From Loktanella sp. M215 (lineage in GTDB: Bacteria > Pseudomonadota > Alphaproteobacteria > Rhodobacterales > Rhodobacteraceae), in contig NZ_WMEA01000001.1 of NCBI RefSeq assembly GCF_021735925.1, positions 1 to 64,000 of the forward strand: a stretch of 64,000 nucleotides of DNA, in the 5' to 3' direction. The position numbers and the translations under genes were made by a program. The notes under the pieces are model-generated. The model did not search any database. It worked only from the letters and a program-made list of their open reading frames with translations, and was not told where the DNA came from. Position 1 is the stretch's first letter. Each line of letters opens with the position of its first letter. Below, piece by piece: positions 32,109 to 41,915 of this stretch.

Positions 32109-32567
32109 ATGCTGATCCGCAGCGGCACGGCCCGGCGCGAGACCGGCGATGGCGTCTGCGGCCCCTACACAGCCGACTTGCTGTCGGATACAGGCAACCT
32201 GACCCAGTTCGGCGCCTTCATCGAGACGCTGCCAGTGGGCTCCGCCTCCTCGATCCTGCACTGGCACAGCGCAGAGGATGAGATGATGCACCTGCTGACC
32301 GGCACGGTGACGCTGGTCGAGGGCGCGACGGAAACGGTGATGCAGCCCGGCGACACCGCCTGCTTCAAGGCGGGCACAGCGGTCGGTCACTGTCTGCGCA
32401 ACGATGGTGCGGCCGCGGCGAGCTATCTGGTCATCGGCACCCGGTCCGGCGACGACATGGTGACCTACCCCCTGACCGCAGAGACCGTGACGATCCGCGA
32501 CGGCCTCAAGACCTACCGGGACGCCAGCGGCACGGTTACAAAGACCGCCCCCTATCACGGCGCCTGA
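32109..32567 (+). CDS. Cupin-domain protein
   Basis: A 152-residue single cupin barrel: ILHWHSAEDEMMHLLTGTV (cupin motif 1 with HxH...E) and GDTACFKAGTAVGHCLRN (motif 2 with the fourth His). Probably metal-binding; the substrate is unknown. Its ATG lies one base after the restored cobO stop, so it is likely co-transcribed with cobO. A terminator-like repeat follows. Confidence 0.85.
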   Translation: MLIRSGTARRETGDGVCGPYTADLLSDTGNLTQFGAFIETLPVGSASSILHWHSAEDEMMHLLTGTVTLVEGATETVMQPGDTACFKAGTAVGHCLRNDGAAAASYLVIGTRSGDDMVTYPLTAETVTIRDGLKTYRDASGTVTKTAPYHGA

Positions 32568-32574
32568 CGCCTCC

Positions 32575-32645
32575 CCCTTCTTCTGGTCGCAAATACTTCG
32601 GGGTGTGGGGCAGCGCCCCACCCCGATTTTTCGACGAAAAATCGG
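32575..32645. repeat. Dispersed repeat, long form (copy 6)
   Basis: CTTCTTCTGGTCGCAAATAC then TTCGGGG, TGGGGC-AGC-GCCCCA, and the CCGATTTTTCG palindrome (centre 32632). Fills the space between the convergent cupin and TPP-enzyme genes and ends at the stop of the latter. It is the reverse-oriented equivalent of copy 5. Confidence 0.7.
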
Positions 32646-34283
32646 CTACTCCGGCAACGACGCACCTGGCGACAGCACCCGGGGGTCCAGTCTGACCTCG
32701 ATCACCGCAACCGTCCCCGCGGCCTGCGCCTGCGCGAAGGCATCGGCGAACTGCCCCTGTTCCGTCACGACCGCGCCAAACCCGCCGTAGGCCCGCGCCA
32801 GTGCCGCAAAGTCGGGGTTGGCCAGCACCGTGCCGGACACACGGCCCGGGTAGCTGCGCTCCTGATGCATCCTAATTGTGCCGTAGCGGCCGTTGTTCAT
32901 TACGATGACGATGGGCGCGGCCCCGTGCTGCACCGCCGTCGACAACTCGTTGCAGGTCATCTGGAAACAGCCGTCGCCCGCAAGGCAGACCACCGTGCGG
33001 TCCGGATGCTCCAGCGCCGCCGCGACCGCCGCCGGAAAGCCGTAGCCCATCGACCCGGAGGTGGGGGCGAGTTGCGTGCCGTATTGCTTCCACGCGAAAT
33101 AGCGGTGCAGCCAGGCGGCATAGTTGCCGGCGCCGTTGGTCACGATGGCGTCGTCCGGCAGGGTGTCGGACAGCCAGCGGATCACCTGTTCCTGCTTGAC
33201 CGCACCGGGGCTTTCCACGGGCGTCTGCCAGTGGTCATAGTCCGCCCGCGCGGCGGCTGTGGCGTCCGGCCAGCCGGTCCAGGCCCCCTGCCGCGACAGC
33301 GCGTCCTGCAGCGCCAGTACGGCCACGTCGCCGGGACAGACGACGCCGAGGTCGGACCCGTAAACGCGCCCGATCTCGTCCGCGTCCGCATGGACGTGCA
33401 GGATCACCTTCTGCGGATCGGCGGGATCGACGAGGGTGTAGCCCTGCGTCTCGATATCGCCGAACCGCGTGCCGACCAGCAGCAGGCAATCCGCGTCGCG
33501 CACCCGCTTGGCCAGCCGCGGATTGACGCCCACGTTCAGGTCACCGGCAAAGCAGGCGTGGCGATTGTCAATGTAGTCCTGCCGGCGAAACGCCGTCGCC
33601 ACCGGGATCTGTGCGGCCGTGGCAAAGGCCCCCAGTGCGGTGGCCCCCTGTGCTGACCAGTGCGGGCCACCCACGACCATCAAAGGCGCGCGCGCCTCTG
33701 ACAGGCGCAGCAACAGGTGGTCCCAGACGTATGACGCGGGTGCCGCAGGCGTACGCCAGACGCCCGCGAAATCGGGCACGTCGGCCTGCGCGCTTAGCAT
33801 GTTTTCCGGCAGGGCCAGCACGACAGGGCCCGGACGCCCCGACAGGGCCACGCGGAAGGCCCGCGCGATATATTCCGGCAGGCGCGCGGTGTCGTTGACC
33901 TGCGCCACCCATTTGGCCAGCCCGCCGAACATCTGCTTGTAGTCGACCTCCTGAAAGGTGTCCCGGTCGACATGGCCGCTGTCGATCTGGCCCACGAAGA
34001 CCACCAGCGGCGTGCTGTCCTGCATCGCAACATGCACCCCCGCGCTGGCGTTGGTGGCGCCCGGACCGCGCGTGACGAAACAGACGCCCGGTTGGCCTGT
34101 CAGCTTGGCGTGCGCCTCGGCCATCATGGCGGCACCGCCTTCCTGACGGCAGACGACGTTCTGGATGCCGCTGTCATACAGACCGTCGAGGGCCGCGAGG
34201 AAGCTTTCGCCCGGCACGGAAAATACCCGCCGCACCCCCAGTTTCACCAGTTGATCGCTGAGGATCTGTCCGCCGTGTCGCAT
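32646..34283 (-). CDS. Thiamine-diphosphate-dependent enzyme, acetolactate synthase-like
   Basis: A 545-residue ThDP enzyme with all three domains: N-terminal PYR domain (FSVPGESFLAALDGL with catalytic Glu region, CRQEGGAAMMAEAHAKLTG), central FAD/transhydrogenase-like domain, and C-terminal PP domain with LAGDGCFQMTCNELSTAVQH...NNGRYGT (GDG-NN motif for Mg-ThDP). It resembles acetolactate synthase large subunits and related decarboxylases, but no small subunit (ilvH) is near and the substrate cannot be told. Monocistronic, ATG at 34283. Confidence 0.88.
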   Translation of the reverse strand: MRHGGQILSDQLVKLGVRRVFSVPGESFLAALDGLYDSGIQNVVCRQEGGAAMMAEAHAKLTGQPGVCFVTRGPGATNASAGVHVAMQDSTPLVVFVGQIDSGHVDRDTFQEVDYKQMFGGLAKWVAQVNDTARLPEYIARAFRVALSGRPGPVVLALPENMLSAQADVPDFAGVWRTPAAPASYVWDHLLLRLSEARAPLMVVGGPHWSAQGATALGAFATAAQIPVATAFRRQDYIDNRHACFAGDLNVGVNPRLAKRVRDADCLLLVGTRFGDIETQGYTLVDPADPQKVILHVHADADEIGRVYGSDLGVVCPGDVAVLALQDALSRQGAWTGWPDATAAARADYDHWQTPVESPGAVKQEQVIRWLSDTLPDDAIVTNGAGNYAAWLHRYFAWKQYGTQLAPTSGSMGYGFPAAVAAALEHPDRTVVCLAGDGCFQMTCNELSTAVQHGAAPIVIVMNNGRYGTIRMHQERSYPGRVSGTVLANPDFAALARAYGGFGAVVTEQGQFADAFAQAQAAGTVAVIEVRLDPRVLSPGASLPE

Positions 34284-34347
34284 GTCTTTTGTCCTTCGCC
34301 CGCTGTCCGGGCACCATGATGCCGCAGGCGCCGATGGGCAAGACGGG

Positions 34348-34375
34348 TTGGCAAGGACAGCGCACGGGTTAGATG
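34348..34375 (+). promoter_or_regulatory. Predicted promoter of the FMN reductase gene
   Basis: TTGGCA, 16 bases, TAGATG; predicted start near 34382 with an AAAGGAC ribosome site before the ATG at 34410. Confidence 0.42.
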
Positions 34376-34409
34376 GCGGGGTTGACCCATCAAAGGACAG
34401 ACCTGACCC

Positions 34410-34940
34410 ATGACCCGCCTTCTCGGTATCTCCGGCTCGCTGCGCCGCGCCTCGACCAACACCCACCTGTTGCAGAACGCGGCCGAGATGTTCGGGGCCG
34501 ACACCTATACGCGCGCCAGCATCGACTTGCCGCTGTACAACGGCGATCTGGAGGCCGAGAGCGGCGTGCCGGAGGCGGTGCAGACCCTTGCGCGCCAGAT
34601 CGGCGAGGCCGATGCCATCATCATATCGACGCCCGAATACAACAAGGGCGTGTCCGGCGCGCTGAAGAATGCCTTCGACTGGATCAGCCGGATCAAGACC
34701 ACCCCGCTGGCGGGCAAGCCCGTGGCGATCATGTCCGCGAGCGCCGGACGGTCCGGTGGCGAGCGGGCGCAATATGCCCTGCGCCACTGCCTCGTGCCGT
34801 TCGATGCCCGCGTGCTGAACGGACCAGAGGTGCTGGTCGCGCAAAGCCACGACGCCTTCGACGCCGATGGCCTCCTGATCGCCGACAGCTACCGCGATTT
34901 TCTGGGCCGCCAGATGGAGGCGCTGCGCGCCATGACCTAG
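34410..34940 (+). CDS. NADPH-dependent FMN reductase family protein
   Basis: A 176-residue flavodoxin-fold reductase: GISGSLRRASTNTHLLQNA is the FMN-phosphate loop and STPEYNKGVSGALKNAFDW (PEYN...P/K) is the family signature. Related to ChrR/azoreductase-type NADPH:FMN oxidoreductases that reduce quinones, chromate or azo dyes. Convergent with a VOC gene with a 4-base overlap of the 3' ends. Confidence 0.92.
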   Translation: MTRLLGISGSLRRASTNTHLLQNAAEMFGADTYTRASIDLPLYNGDLEAESGVPEAVQTLARQIGEADAIIISTPEYNKGVSGALKNAFDWISRIKTTPLAGKPVAIMSASAGRSGGERAQYALRHCLVPFDARVLNGPEVLVAQSHDAFDADGLLIADSYRDFLGRQMEALRAMT

Positions 34941-35332
34941 ACCCGCGTCGCGACCTCGATCAGGTTGCCGTCGGGGTCGCGGACGTAGAGGGAGCGGATC
35001 GGACCCATGGCCCCGGTGCGATTGACGGGACCCGCGATCACCGTCACGCCTTGCGTCGCGAAGTGGGCCTGCCAGCCTTCCAGCGGCGTGTCCGTCAGAA
35101 AGCACAGGTCGGCGCTGCCCGGCGCGGGATGCCGTGCCTTGGGATCGAACGGGCGGGCGGCGGGATGCAGGTTGATCTTCTGCGCGCCGAACGTCAGGGC
35201 CGTTCGCGTGCTGCCATCGGCGGGTGTAAAGGTCTGCACCTGCATCCCCAGCACGTCGCGATAAAAGGCGACCGTGGCGGTGATGTCGGCCACGGTCAGC
35301 ACGAGGTGATCGAGTGCAGTCAGGTGCGGCAT
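34937..35332 (-). CDS. VOC (glyoxalase/bleomycin-resistance) superfamily protein
   Basis: A 131-residue protein with paired beta-alpha-beta modules: LDHLVLTVADITATVAFYRD with FTFGAQKINLH-like ALTFGAQKINLHP in module 1 and SADLCFLTD...RSLYVRDPDGNLIEV in module 2. The terminal DPDGNLIEV holds a metal-ligand Glu. Substrate unknown. The start at 35332 (MPHLTALDHL) is fixed by homology. Confidence 0.9.
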   Translation of the reverse strand: MPHLTALDHLVLTVADITATVAFYRDVLGMQVQTFTPADGSTRTALTFGAQKINLHPAARPFDPKARHPAPGSADLCFLTDTPLEGWQAHFATQGVTVIAGPVNRTGAMGPIRSLYVRDPDGNLIEVATRV

Positions 35333-35437
35333 GTCTGTCCCCTTGTCATGGCTCTTGCGCGGCCCAGATGAGCACGACCGGCGCGCAGCTGCAATTCGGG
35401 GCTGCGGCACTGATCCCGTCGGGCGAGGCCAGAGCGG

Positions 35438-35525
35438 CAGATTTTTCCAAGAAAAATCGGCTTGGGGGGCCAGCCCCCCGTCCGCTGACGCGGACGCCCC
35501 CCGAAGTATTTGGGACCAGAAGAAG
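35438..35525. repeat. Dispersed repeat, long form (copy 7)
   Basis: AGATTTTTCC-AAG-AAAAATC hairpin, GGGGGGC-CA-GCCCCCC, GTCCGC-TGAC-GCGGAC, then CCCCGAAGTATTTGGGACCA and GAAGAAG. Located between two leftward genes and ending next to the stop codon of the oxidoreductase at 35526. Three hairpins in a row suggest terminator function. Confidence 0.7.
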
Positions 35526-36563
35526 TCAGAGGGACGCCTGCGGGCGGAAATCCTCGGGGATGGCATCTGTGGTGGCGAGGATCAGGTCGGCCATGACGGC
35601 TGCGACCTTGGGGGCCATGCCGAAGCCGATCTTGAACCCGCCGTTGGCGACGAAGGCGCCGGGGAGGAACGGGTGTGTGCCGATCATGGGCGCGCGGCTG
35701 CGGCTGCGGGGGCGGACACCGGCCCAGCGGGCGATGACAGGGGCAGCGCCGAGTGCCGGCAGGGCGGCGCGGGCCTGTGCGATCAGGGCGTCGAGTTGGT
35801 CGTCGGTCGTCGTGGCGTCGCTGAAATCGCGTTCGGTGGTCGACCCGATCGCCACGGTGCCGTCCAGATGCGGGACGATGTGCAGGCCGCCCGCAAAGAG
35901 CTGCGGTTGACCCGCCGCGTCATGGCGCAGCAGCGCCGCCTGCCCCTTCACCCCCGCGCCGACCATGCGGCTGTGTTGCGCCGTCATCTCGGCCAGGCCG
36001 GCGGCGCCGGTGGCCCAGACGACTGCGCCTTGCGGTTGGCCGTCGCGCGTCACGACACCGCCCTGCGCCGTGATCGCGGCGGCCAGCGCATGGGTCGCCT
36101 GTCGGGGATGGATCAGGGCCGAGAGCGTGTCGTGGATCACCAGACCCGTCGGGCTGGGCGGCGACCACGGCAGATCGGACGCGGGCACGACCTCCCATAT
36201 CGCCTGACCCTGCCAGAGGTCCGCCGCACCGGCAGCCCGCGCGCGGGCCAGCGCCACGGCGGCCTCGTCGGCCAGCGGTTGCAATCGCCCGCTGCGGACG
36301 TAGCCGGTGGACTGGCCGGAGGCCGCCTCGACCGCCGCCCAGAAGCCCTGCGCCATCAGCAGGCTGTCCCGCTGAAAGGCCTTCTTGGCGTTCCATTGTT
36401 CGGGGACATGCGGGGCCAGTGCACCGACGATGCCGCCGGAGGCCCCCGCCGCCACGCCCGCCGGGTCGATGACATGCACCCGCGCGCCGCGCTGCAGGCA
36501 GGCCCAGGCGATGGACAGGCCGAACACCCCTGCCCCCATGACCGTCACATCTGCCGTTGCCAT
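35526..36563 (-). CDS. FAD-dependent oxidoreductase, MnmC1/DAO type
   Basis: A 345-residue flavoenzyme. VTVMGAGVFGLSIAWACLQRG is the FAD Rossmann motif; HVIDPAGVAAGASGGIVGAL and AHPF-type GTHPFLPGAFVANGGFKIGF are typical of the MnmC oxidase domain and related DAO proteins. In MnmC this domain removes the carboxymethyl group from cmnm5s2U34. Here it is a separate gene divergent from mnmD with 48 bases between starts, so a split MnmC is likely. ATG at 36563 chosen because MATADVTVMGAG begins the fold. Confidence 0.85.
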   Translation of the reverse strand: MATADVTVMGAGVFGLSIAWACLQRGARVHVIDPAGVAAGASGGIVGALAPHVPEQWNAKKAFQRDSLLMAQGFWAAVEAASGQSTGYVRSGRLQPLADEAAVALARARAAGAADLWQGQAIWEVVPASDLPWSPPSPTGLVIHDTLSALIHPRQATHALAAAITAQGGVVTRDGQPQGAVVWATGAAGLAEMTAQHSRMVGAGVKGQAALLRHDAAGQPQLFAGGLHIVPHLDGTVAIGSTTERDFSDATTTDDQLDALIAQARAALPALGAAPVIARWAGVRPRSRSRAPMIGTHPFLPGAFVANGGFKIGFGMAPKVAAVMADLILATTDAIPEDFRPQASL

Positions 36564-36611
36564 TGTGCACCCCGCGTTCCACAAGTTGCCCATCCCTTAG
36601 GGCAAAGCGAC

Positions 36612-37292
36612 ATGACCGGCCAGACCACAGCCCCCGCGGGCCACCCCCTTGACTGGCGCGAGACGCCATTTGGCGCCGTGCCGGTGTCGCGGCAGTTCGA
36701 CGATCCGTTCTATTCCCTGCAAGGCGGGCTGGCCGAGACCCGGCACGTCTTTCTGGCGGGAAACGGCCTGCCCGAGCGGTTCCACGACGGGTTCCACGTA
36801 GGCGAGCTGGGCTTTGGCACCGGGCTGAACTTCCTCGTGACGCTGCAGGCGTTCCGCGACGCGGGCGTGCCGGGGCGCCTGCAGTTCACCAGTTTCGAGG
36901 CCTATCCGCTGGACGCAGGGGCGCTGGCCAAAGCACTGGCGCCCTTTGCTGCCGATCTGCCGGTGCAGGTGTTGCCGCGTGTCGCGGATGCGCAAGGGGA
37001 CGACTTTACCCTGCGGATCATCGCGGGCGATGCGGCCGACAGCCTGCCCGCGTGGGACGTCTGCGTGGATGCGTGGTTCCTCGACGGCTTTTCGCCCGCC
37101 AAGAACCCGGCCCTCTGGACGCCGCAGATCCTGGCGCAGGTCGCCGCCCGGACAGCACCCGGCGGCACTGCCGCGACCTATTCCGCCGCGGGCCATGTGC
37201 GCGCAGGCCTGGCCGACGCGGGCTTTACCGTGACCCGTGTGCCGGGGTTCGCCACCAAGCGACACATGACCGTCGCCACGAAGGAGCACTGA
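36612..37292 (+). CDS. mnmD: tRNA 5-methylaminomethyl-2-thiouridine methyltransferase (MnmD / MnmC C-terminal-type domain alone)
   Basis: A 226-residue SAM-dependent methyltransferase of the MnmC(m)/MnmD family that finishes mnm5s2U34 in tRNA. DDPFYSLQGGLAETRHVFLAGN is the typical start, GELGFGTGLNFLVTLQAF is the SAM motif, and DAWFLDGFSPAKNPALWTP is the signature. It is stand-alone, whereas enterobacteria fuse it to the oxidase domain. The TGA overlaps the following ATG by one base. Confidence 0.93.
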   Translation: MTGQTTAPAGHPLDWRETPFGAVPVSRQFDDPFYSLQGGLAETRHVFLAGNGLPERFHDGFHVGELGFGTGLNFLVTLQAFRDAGVPGRLQFTSFEAYPLDAGALAKALAPFAADLPVQVLPRVADAQGDDFTLRIIAGDAADSLPAWDVCVDAWFLDGFSPAKNPALWTPQILAQVAARTAPGGTAATYSAAGHVRAGLADAGFTVTRVPGFATKRHMTVATKEH

Positions 37293-38170
37293 TGCAAACC
37301 TCGAATACGCGGCTGGGGATCGGCCTGATGATCGCCACGACCTTCGTCTTTGCGGTGCAGGACGGGCTGTCGCGGCATCTGGCGGGGGAATACAACGTCT
37401 GGATGATCGTGATGATCCGCTACTGGTTCTTCGCGGCCTTCGTCATTGCCATCGCGCGGGCGAAAACCGGATCGGTCCGCCGCGCCGCCGCCACCACCCA
37501 GCCCGTCCTGCAGGCCTTTCGCGGCCTGCTGCTGGCCGGAGAGATCTGCATCATGGTGCTGGGGTTCGTCGCACTTGGGCTGGTGGAAAGCCACGCGATC
37601 TTTGCCTGCTACCCGCTGCTGGTCGCGGCGCTGTCCGGCCCGGTGCTGGGCGAGGGCGTCGGCTGGCGGCGCTGGGTCGCGATCGGCGTGGGGTTTATCG
37701 GCGTGCTGGTCATTCTGGAACCGGGGATCACCGTCTTTGCCCCCGCCGCCGTGCTGCCGCTGGCGGCGGCCTGCATGTTCGCGCTTTACGGCTTGCTCAC
37801 GCGCTATGTCGCGCGGGCGGACACCACCGCCACCAGCTTTTTCTGGACCGGCGTCAGCGGGGCGGTCGCGATGACCCTGATCGGCATCTGGTTCTGGGAA
37901 CCGATGACCGCCCCCGACTGGGGCTGGATGGCCACGCTGTGCGTCACCGGCGTCACCGGTCACTGGCTGCTGATCCGCTGCTACGAAGTGGCCGAGGCGA
38001 GCGCCGTGCAACCCTTTGCCTATCTGCAACTGGTCTTTGCCAGCGTGATCGGCCTCACGGTCTTTGGCGAGGCGTTGCAGACCCATGTGGCCATCGGTGC
38101 GGCCATCGTCGTGGCGGCCGGTGTCTTTACCTTGATCCGGGCGCGCCGGGTCCAGCCGGTTGTCGGATGA
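37292..38170 (+). CDS. EamA/DMT-family transporter
   Basis: A 292-residue membrane protein of the 10-TMS drug/metabolite transporter superfamily with two EamA repeats: LMIATTFVFAVQDGLSRHLA (first) and FALYGLLTRYVARAD (second), and the usual GE near helix ends (LGEGVGW, FGEAL). Substrate unknown; related proteins export amino acids or take up SAM. Coupled to mnmD by TGATG. Confidence 0.92.
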   Translation: MQTSNTRLGIGLMIATTFVFAVQDGLSRHLAGEYNVWMIVMIRYWFFAAFVIAIARAKTGSVRRAAATTQPVLQAFRGLLLAGEICIMVLGFVALGLVESHAIFACYPLLVAALSGPVLGEGVGWRRWVAIGVGFIGVLVILEPGITVFAPAAVLPLAAACMFALYGLLTRYVARADTTATSFFWTGVSGAVAMTLIGIWFWEPMTAPDWGWMATLCVTGVTGHWLLIRCYEVAEASAVQPFAYLQLVFASVIGLTVFGEALQTHVAIGAAIVVAAGVFTLIRARRVQPVVG

Positions 38171-38293
38171 CATAGGGCCGTCGCACCGCCGGACAGGCGG
38201 GACTGGCGGATTATAGAAGCAGGTCAGGGCGCTGACATTGCGCGGCTACCAAAAGCGGCTTAACTTTATTTAAATTCGACATGTGTTCCGAGA

Positions 38294-39328
38294 GTGATGC
38301 CACAGACCGCCGATACCTCTTTGCCGACTTTCGTTGCGGAACCCGACGCGCTGCTGCCCCTTGGTGTGCGCGTTGCGGGGCTGGGTCTGGGCAGCATCGA
38401 CTATTTGAACGACACGATCACGCTGGATCGCCGGGCCGCGACGCTGTTCGACCTGCCCGCGCACCGACCCATTCCCAGAGACGAGCTGCACGGCCGCATC
38501 CATCCCGACGAACGCCCCGCGATCGAGGCGCAGGTCAGCGCCATGCTGTCCCCCGGTCAGCCGGATTGCATCGACGTCGTCCACCGGGTCATGACCGCAG
38601 ACGGCAGCGAACGCTGGCTGAGCGCGCGCAAGCAGGTCACCTTTGACCAACCCGAAGGCGAGGGGCGCAGGCCGGTCAAGGGGCTGGTCGCGATCATGGA
38701 CATGACCGCCCACAAGGCGGCAGAGCGTCAGGTGCAGGATCTGATGCAGGAAATGAACCACCGGCTGAAGAACCTGCTGACCGTCGTGCAAAGCATCGCG
38801 CGGATGACCGCCCGCAGCGGCCCGATCGAGGAGTTCCTGCCCCGCTTCAATGCCCGGATGGCGGCGCTGGCGCATAATCAGGATTTGCTGGTCTCGCGCG
38901 GGGCCGGTGGCGTGGCGCTGGGCGCTCTGGTGCGCGAACAGCTGCAACCCTTTACCGATGGTGCGCAGGACCGGGTCACCATCTCCGGCCCGGATCTGCC
39001 GCTGCGGTTTCAGGCGATCCAGCCGATCGGGCTGGCCCTGCACGAACTGGCCACGAATGCGACGAAATACGGCGCGCTCTCGACGCCAGAGGGGCGTCTG
39101 GACGTCGCCTGGCAGATCGTCGACGACAAGATGACCCTGTCCTGGACCGAATCGGGCGGGCCAGAGGTGGTCCCGCCGCAGCGTCAGGGCTTTGGCAGCA
39201 CCGTGCTGCAGGGCATGGTCGAAGGCGCGCTCGCGGCGGACGTGACCCTCGCATACCGCCCGGAGGGGCTGCATTGGGCACTGGTCTGCGACAGCCATCA
39301 GGTCCACGACAGCCAGCAGCCCCGTTAG
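38294..39328 (+). CDS. PAS-HWE sensor histidine kinase
   Basis: A 344-residue soluble kinase. An N-terminal PAS-like domain (about 25-140; HPDERPAIEAQVSAML, RVMTADGSERWLSAR) precedes the HWE dimerisation motif EMNHRLKNLLTVVQSIA with phospho-acceptor His, and the ATPase part has LALHELATNATKYGALS (N-box) and GFGST (G box). HWE kinases in alphaproteobacteria often feed the general stress response or other orphan receivers. No receiver gene adjacent. AT-rich DNA with TTAA-N6-TTAA (38260-38273) lies just upstream. Confidence 0.9.
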   Translation: MMPQTADTSLPTFVAEPDALLPLGVRVAGLGLGSIDYLNDTITLDRRAATLFDLPAHRPIPRDELHGRIHPDERPAIEAQVSAMLSPGQPDCIDVVHRVMTADGSERWLSARKQVTFDQPEGEGRRPVKGLVAIMDMTAHKAAERQVQDLMQEMNHRLKNLLTVVQSIARMTARSGPIEEFLPRFNARMAALAHNQDLLVSRGAGGVALGALVREQLQPFTDGAQDRVTISGPDLPLRFQAIQPIGLALHELATNATKYGALSTPEGRLDVAWQIVDDKMTLSWTESGGPEVVPPQRQGFGSTVLQGMVEGALAADVTLAYRPEGLHWALVCDSHQVHDSQQPR

Positions 39329-39436
39329 GCGGGCGTTGCCCCGTCCCTGTCTTCTTGCATCCTCACGTCCATTGCCCGCAGCCGCGCTGCACCCCTGCCC
39401 CGCCGGCGTGATACCGCACCGTCAGGTCATGTCGTC

Positions 39437-41758
39437 TCAGCCCTCGGGACGGACCACCGGGCGCAGGGTCTGACGCGGTCCATCGTTCGTCATCGCGACA
39501 GAGGCGGGTGCGGACGGCGGGGTCGTCATCGTTTCGGGATCGTCCGTCATCGCCGGCGGTCCGACATCGGTGGCAGGCGCCACCGCCGCGACGGCCAGAC
39601 GTTCGGAGGGTCTGGCTTTCGGACGCATCGGCGGCACCCCGGCGGTCGTCAGCGCGGCCTGCCGCAGCGCCCCGGCGGCCAGATCAACCGGGCGCAGCAC
39701 CGGGCGCGGCAGGGCGGCGGCGGGGTTCAGCACCGCCTCCGTCCCGGTGACCGGTGCGGGCAGGTCCAGCGTGCCATCGGCGCGGGCCACGGGACGGACC
39801 ACAGCGCTTTCGCCGCGCAGCAGGTCGGTAAAGCGGACCTGCCCCGCCTGCCCGGTCAGCCGCGCGCGGTAGATCGGGATCGATTCCGTCACCCGCTGGA
39901 CATAATTGCGCGTCTCGCGGAACGGAATCATCTCGATCCAGTCGATCACGTCGACCTCGCCGGTGCGCGGATCGCCGCGCTCCTTCATCCAATCGCGGGG
40001 CCGGCCGGGGCCGGCATTGTAACCCGCCGCGATCTGCACCGGGCTGTCGCCGAAACGATCCTCAAGGTCCGCCAGATACCGGCTGCCCAGCGTCGCGTTG
40101 TAACGCCAGTCGGCGGTCAGACGCGCCTTGTCGTAGGGCAGGTCAAGGCTGCGCGCGACGTCCCTGGCGGTGCCCGGCATCAGCTGCATCAGCCCCAGCG
40201 CGCCCACCGGGCTGCCGACGGTCGCGTTGAACTCCGACTCGCGCCGCGCGATGGACAGCGCCAGCGCCGAGGGCACCGGCAGGTCCATATCCGCGACCCC
40301 GTGGATCGGGAAATAGACTGTCGGCACGATCAGTCCCCGCGCTGCGGCGGACTTGCCCAGCAGCACCTCGAAATAGGTCTCGTCCTGCGCCTCCAGCGCC
40401 GCACCAAGGCGTGAGAGGTCGTCCGCGTCCAGCCGCTTGCCGAGGGCGGCAAAGAACAGCACCGCCTTGCCCCGCTCGCCCGCCTGCAGCAGCGCCATGC
40501 CCGCACGCACCATGTCGTCGCGCATGATGGGTGCGTCCTGCCAGTTGCGCGCGTCCTGCGTGCCGGTCAGGAACGGATCGAGCGGCACACCCAGCTTCTC
40601 CGCCGCCAGCAAGCCGTAGAAGCTCGTCTGGTTCTGTGCCCCGCGCGCATAGGCTTCGCGGGCATCCTCGGTACGGCCCAACGCCTCCAGCGCGCGGCCT
40701 TGCCAGTATCCGGCCCGGCCCAGCGAAATCGGGCTGTCCACCTCGGCCGCGGTGCGGTCGAAATGCACCAGCGCCTGCGCGGGATCCTGCAGGTACCGCA
40801 GCTTGAGGTAGCCCGACAACCATTCGAGGTCGGCGTAGGATTCCGCACTGTCGGCGGGGTTCAGAAAATGCCGCGAGGCGAGATCGTAGGCCGCCTGATA
40901 TTTGCCTTCGCGCATCTGCCAGCGCGCCAGCATCCGCCGCCAGCTGGCCCAGCGCCACGGCTGCCTAAGCGCCTCTGCGCTGGTCGACTGCGCCTGCAGG
41001 ATCGCCATGGCGTCAGACTGGCGGCCCTTGCTGGCCTGCCAGTTGAACCGGTCGTACAGCAGCCCCGGCGTGCTGCGCAGCGCCGCCGGCACCGCCGCCA
41101 GCGCCGCATCGGGATTGCCCGCCTTGCGGATCAGCGCAACCCGCGCCCGCACCAGCGCGCTGTCGTCGGCCCCCAGCAGGGGCAGCATCCGCTCTGCCTC
41201 TGCCGTCTGCCAGCGCCACAGCAGCGCATCGGCGCGGGCCATGTGCAGATCCGCCAGATCGACGCCGTAGGCCGCCAGCAAGGCAGCCTGACCGCCCTCG
41301 GTCAGCGACAAGCCGGTCCATGCGGCGCGCACCGTCGCGCGTGCCGCAGCAGCATCACCCAGCGCCGCCTGCGCCTGCGCCAGACGCACCGCACCCTCTC
41401 CGGTCATCGGCGCGGTCTTGCTGAACCAGCCGACCACCGCCTTGGGATCGTAACCCGCCGGGATCAGCAACTCGCCCGCACTGCGTAACGTGTCCTGACC
41501 GGGCCAGTCCGCGTTGGTCGCATCGAAGGCAATATAGTCGGCAAAGGCCGCATCCCCGAACCGCAGCCGCTGCCATGTCACCAGATCGCGGATCGCCCGG
41601 TCATCGGCCCCGGCCTTGACATAGGCGTTCAGGAAATCACGCTTCATGGCATATGTCACGGCGGCCACGTCGTCGCCGGTCACCTGGGCCAGCCCCGGAA
41701 GCGGGGCGGCAAGAAGACTGGCTGCGACAGCAAGGCGGCGCAAGGCGGGGAACGACAT
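39437..41758 (-). CDS. slt: Soluble lytic murein transglycosylase (Slt70-like)
   Basis: A 773-residue periplasmic enzyme: signal peptide 1 to about 24 (ending LPGLAQ), a long alpha-superhelical U/L domain of TPR-like repeats, and the C-terminal SLT domain with [20 protein letters not shown] (catalytic Glu), [23 protein letters not shown] and [15 protein letters not shown]. The last about 130 residues are Pro/Ala-rich and probably disordered, an extension beyond E. coli Slt70 (about 645 residues). Divergent from dapA. Confidence 0.94.
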   Translation of the reverse strand: MSFPALRRLAVAASLLAAPLPGLAQVTGDDVAAVTYAMKRDFLNAYVKAGADDRAIRDLVTWQRLRFGDAAFADYIAFDATNADWPGQDTLRSAGELLIPAGYDPKAVVGWFSKTAPMTGEGAVRLAQAQAALGDAAAARATVRAAWTGLSLTEGGQAALLAAYGVDLADLHMARADALLWRWQTAEAERMLPLLGADDSALVRARVALIRKAGNPDAALAAVPAALRSTPGLLYDRFNWQASKGRQSDAMAILQAQSTSAEALRQPWRWASWRRMLARWQMREGKYQAAYDLASRHFLNPADSAESYADLEWLSGYLKLRYLQDPAQALVHFDRTAAEVDSPISLGRAGYWQGRALEALGRTEDAREAYARGAQNQTSFYGLLAAEKLGVPLDPFLTGTQDARNWQDAPIMRDDMVRAGMALLQAGERGKAVLFFAALGKRLDADDLSRLGAALEAQDETYFEVLLGKSAAARGLIVPTVYFPIHGVADMDLPVPSALALSIARRESEFNATVGSPVGALGLMQLMPGTARDVARSLDLPYDKARLTADWRYNATLGSRYLADLEDRFGDSPVQIAAGYNAGPGRPRDWMKERGDPRTGEVDVIDWIEMIPFRETRNYVQRVTESIPIYRARLTGQAGQVRFTDLLRGESAVVRPVARADGTLDLPAPVTGTEAVLNPAAALPRPVLRPVDLAAGALRQAALTTAGVPPMRPKARPSERLAVAAVAPATDVGPPAMTDDPETMTTPPSAPASVAMTNDGPRQTLRPVVRPEG

Positions 41759-41830
41759 CAGGGGGTTCCGGGTCTGTGGAAAAGGGTCATCGCATGGTAT
41801 CTGTCGCACGGGTGCGTGCAACGCACAATC

Positions 41831-41859
41831 TTGGCATTGCGCGCAAACCCGTCTAGGGT
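41831..41859 (+). promoter_or_regulatory. Predicted promoter of dapA
   Basis: TTGGCA, 17 bases, TAGGGT; predicted start near 41866. Same hexamers as the PatB-like gene promoter. Confidence 0.48.
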
Positions 41860-41915
41860 CCGCCACGTTCCAGCGGCCCGACCGGGCCATGCCCCTCTCA
41901 CAGGACTTCGACCCC

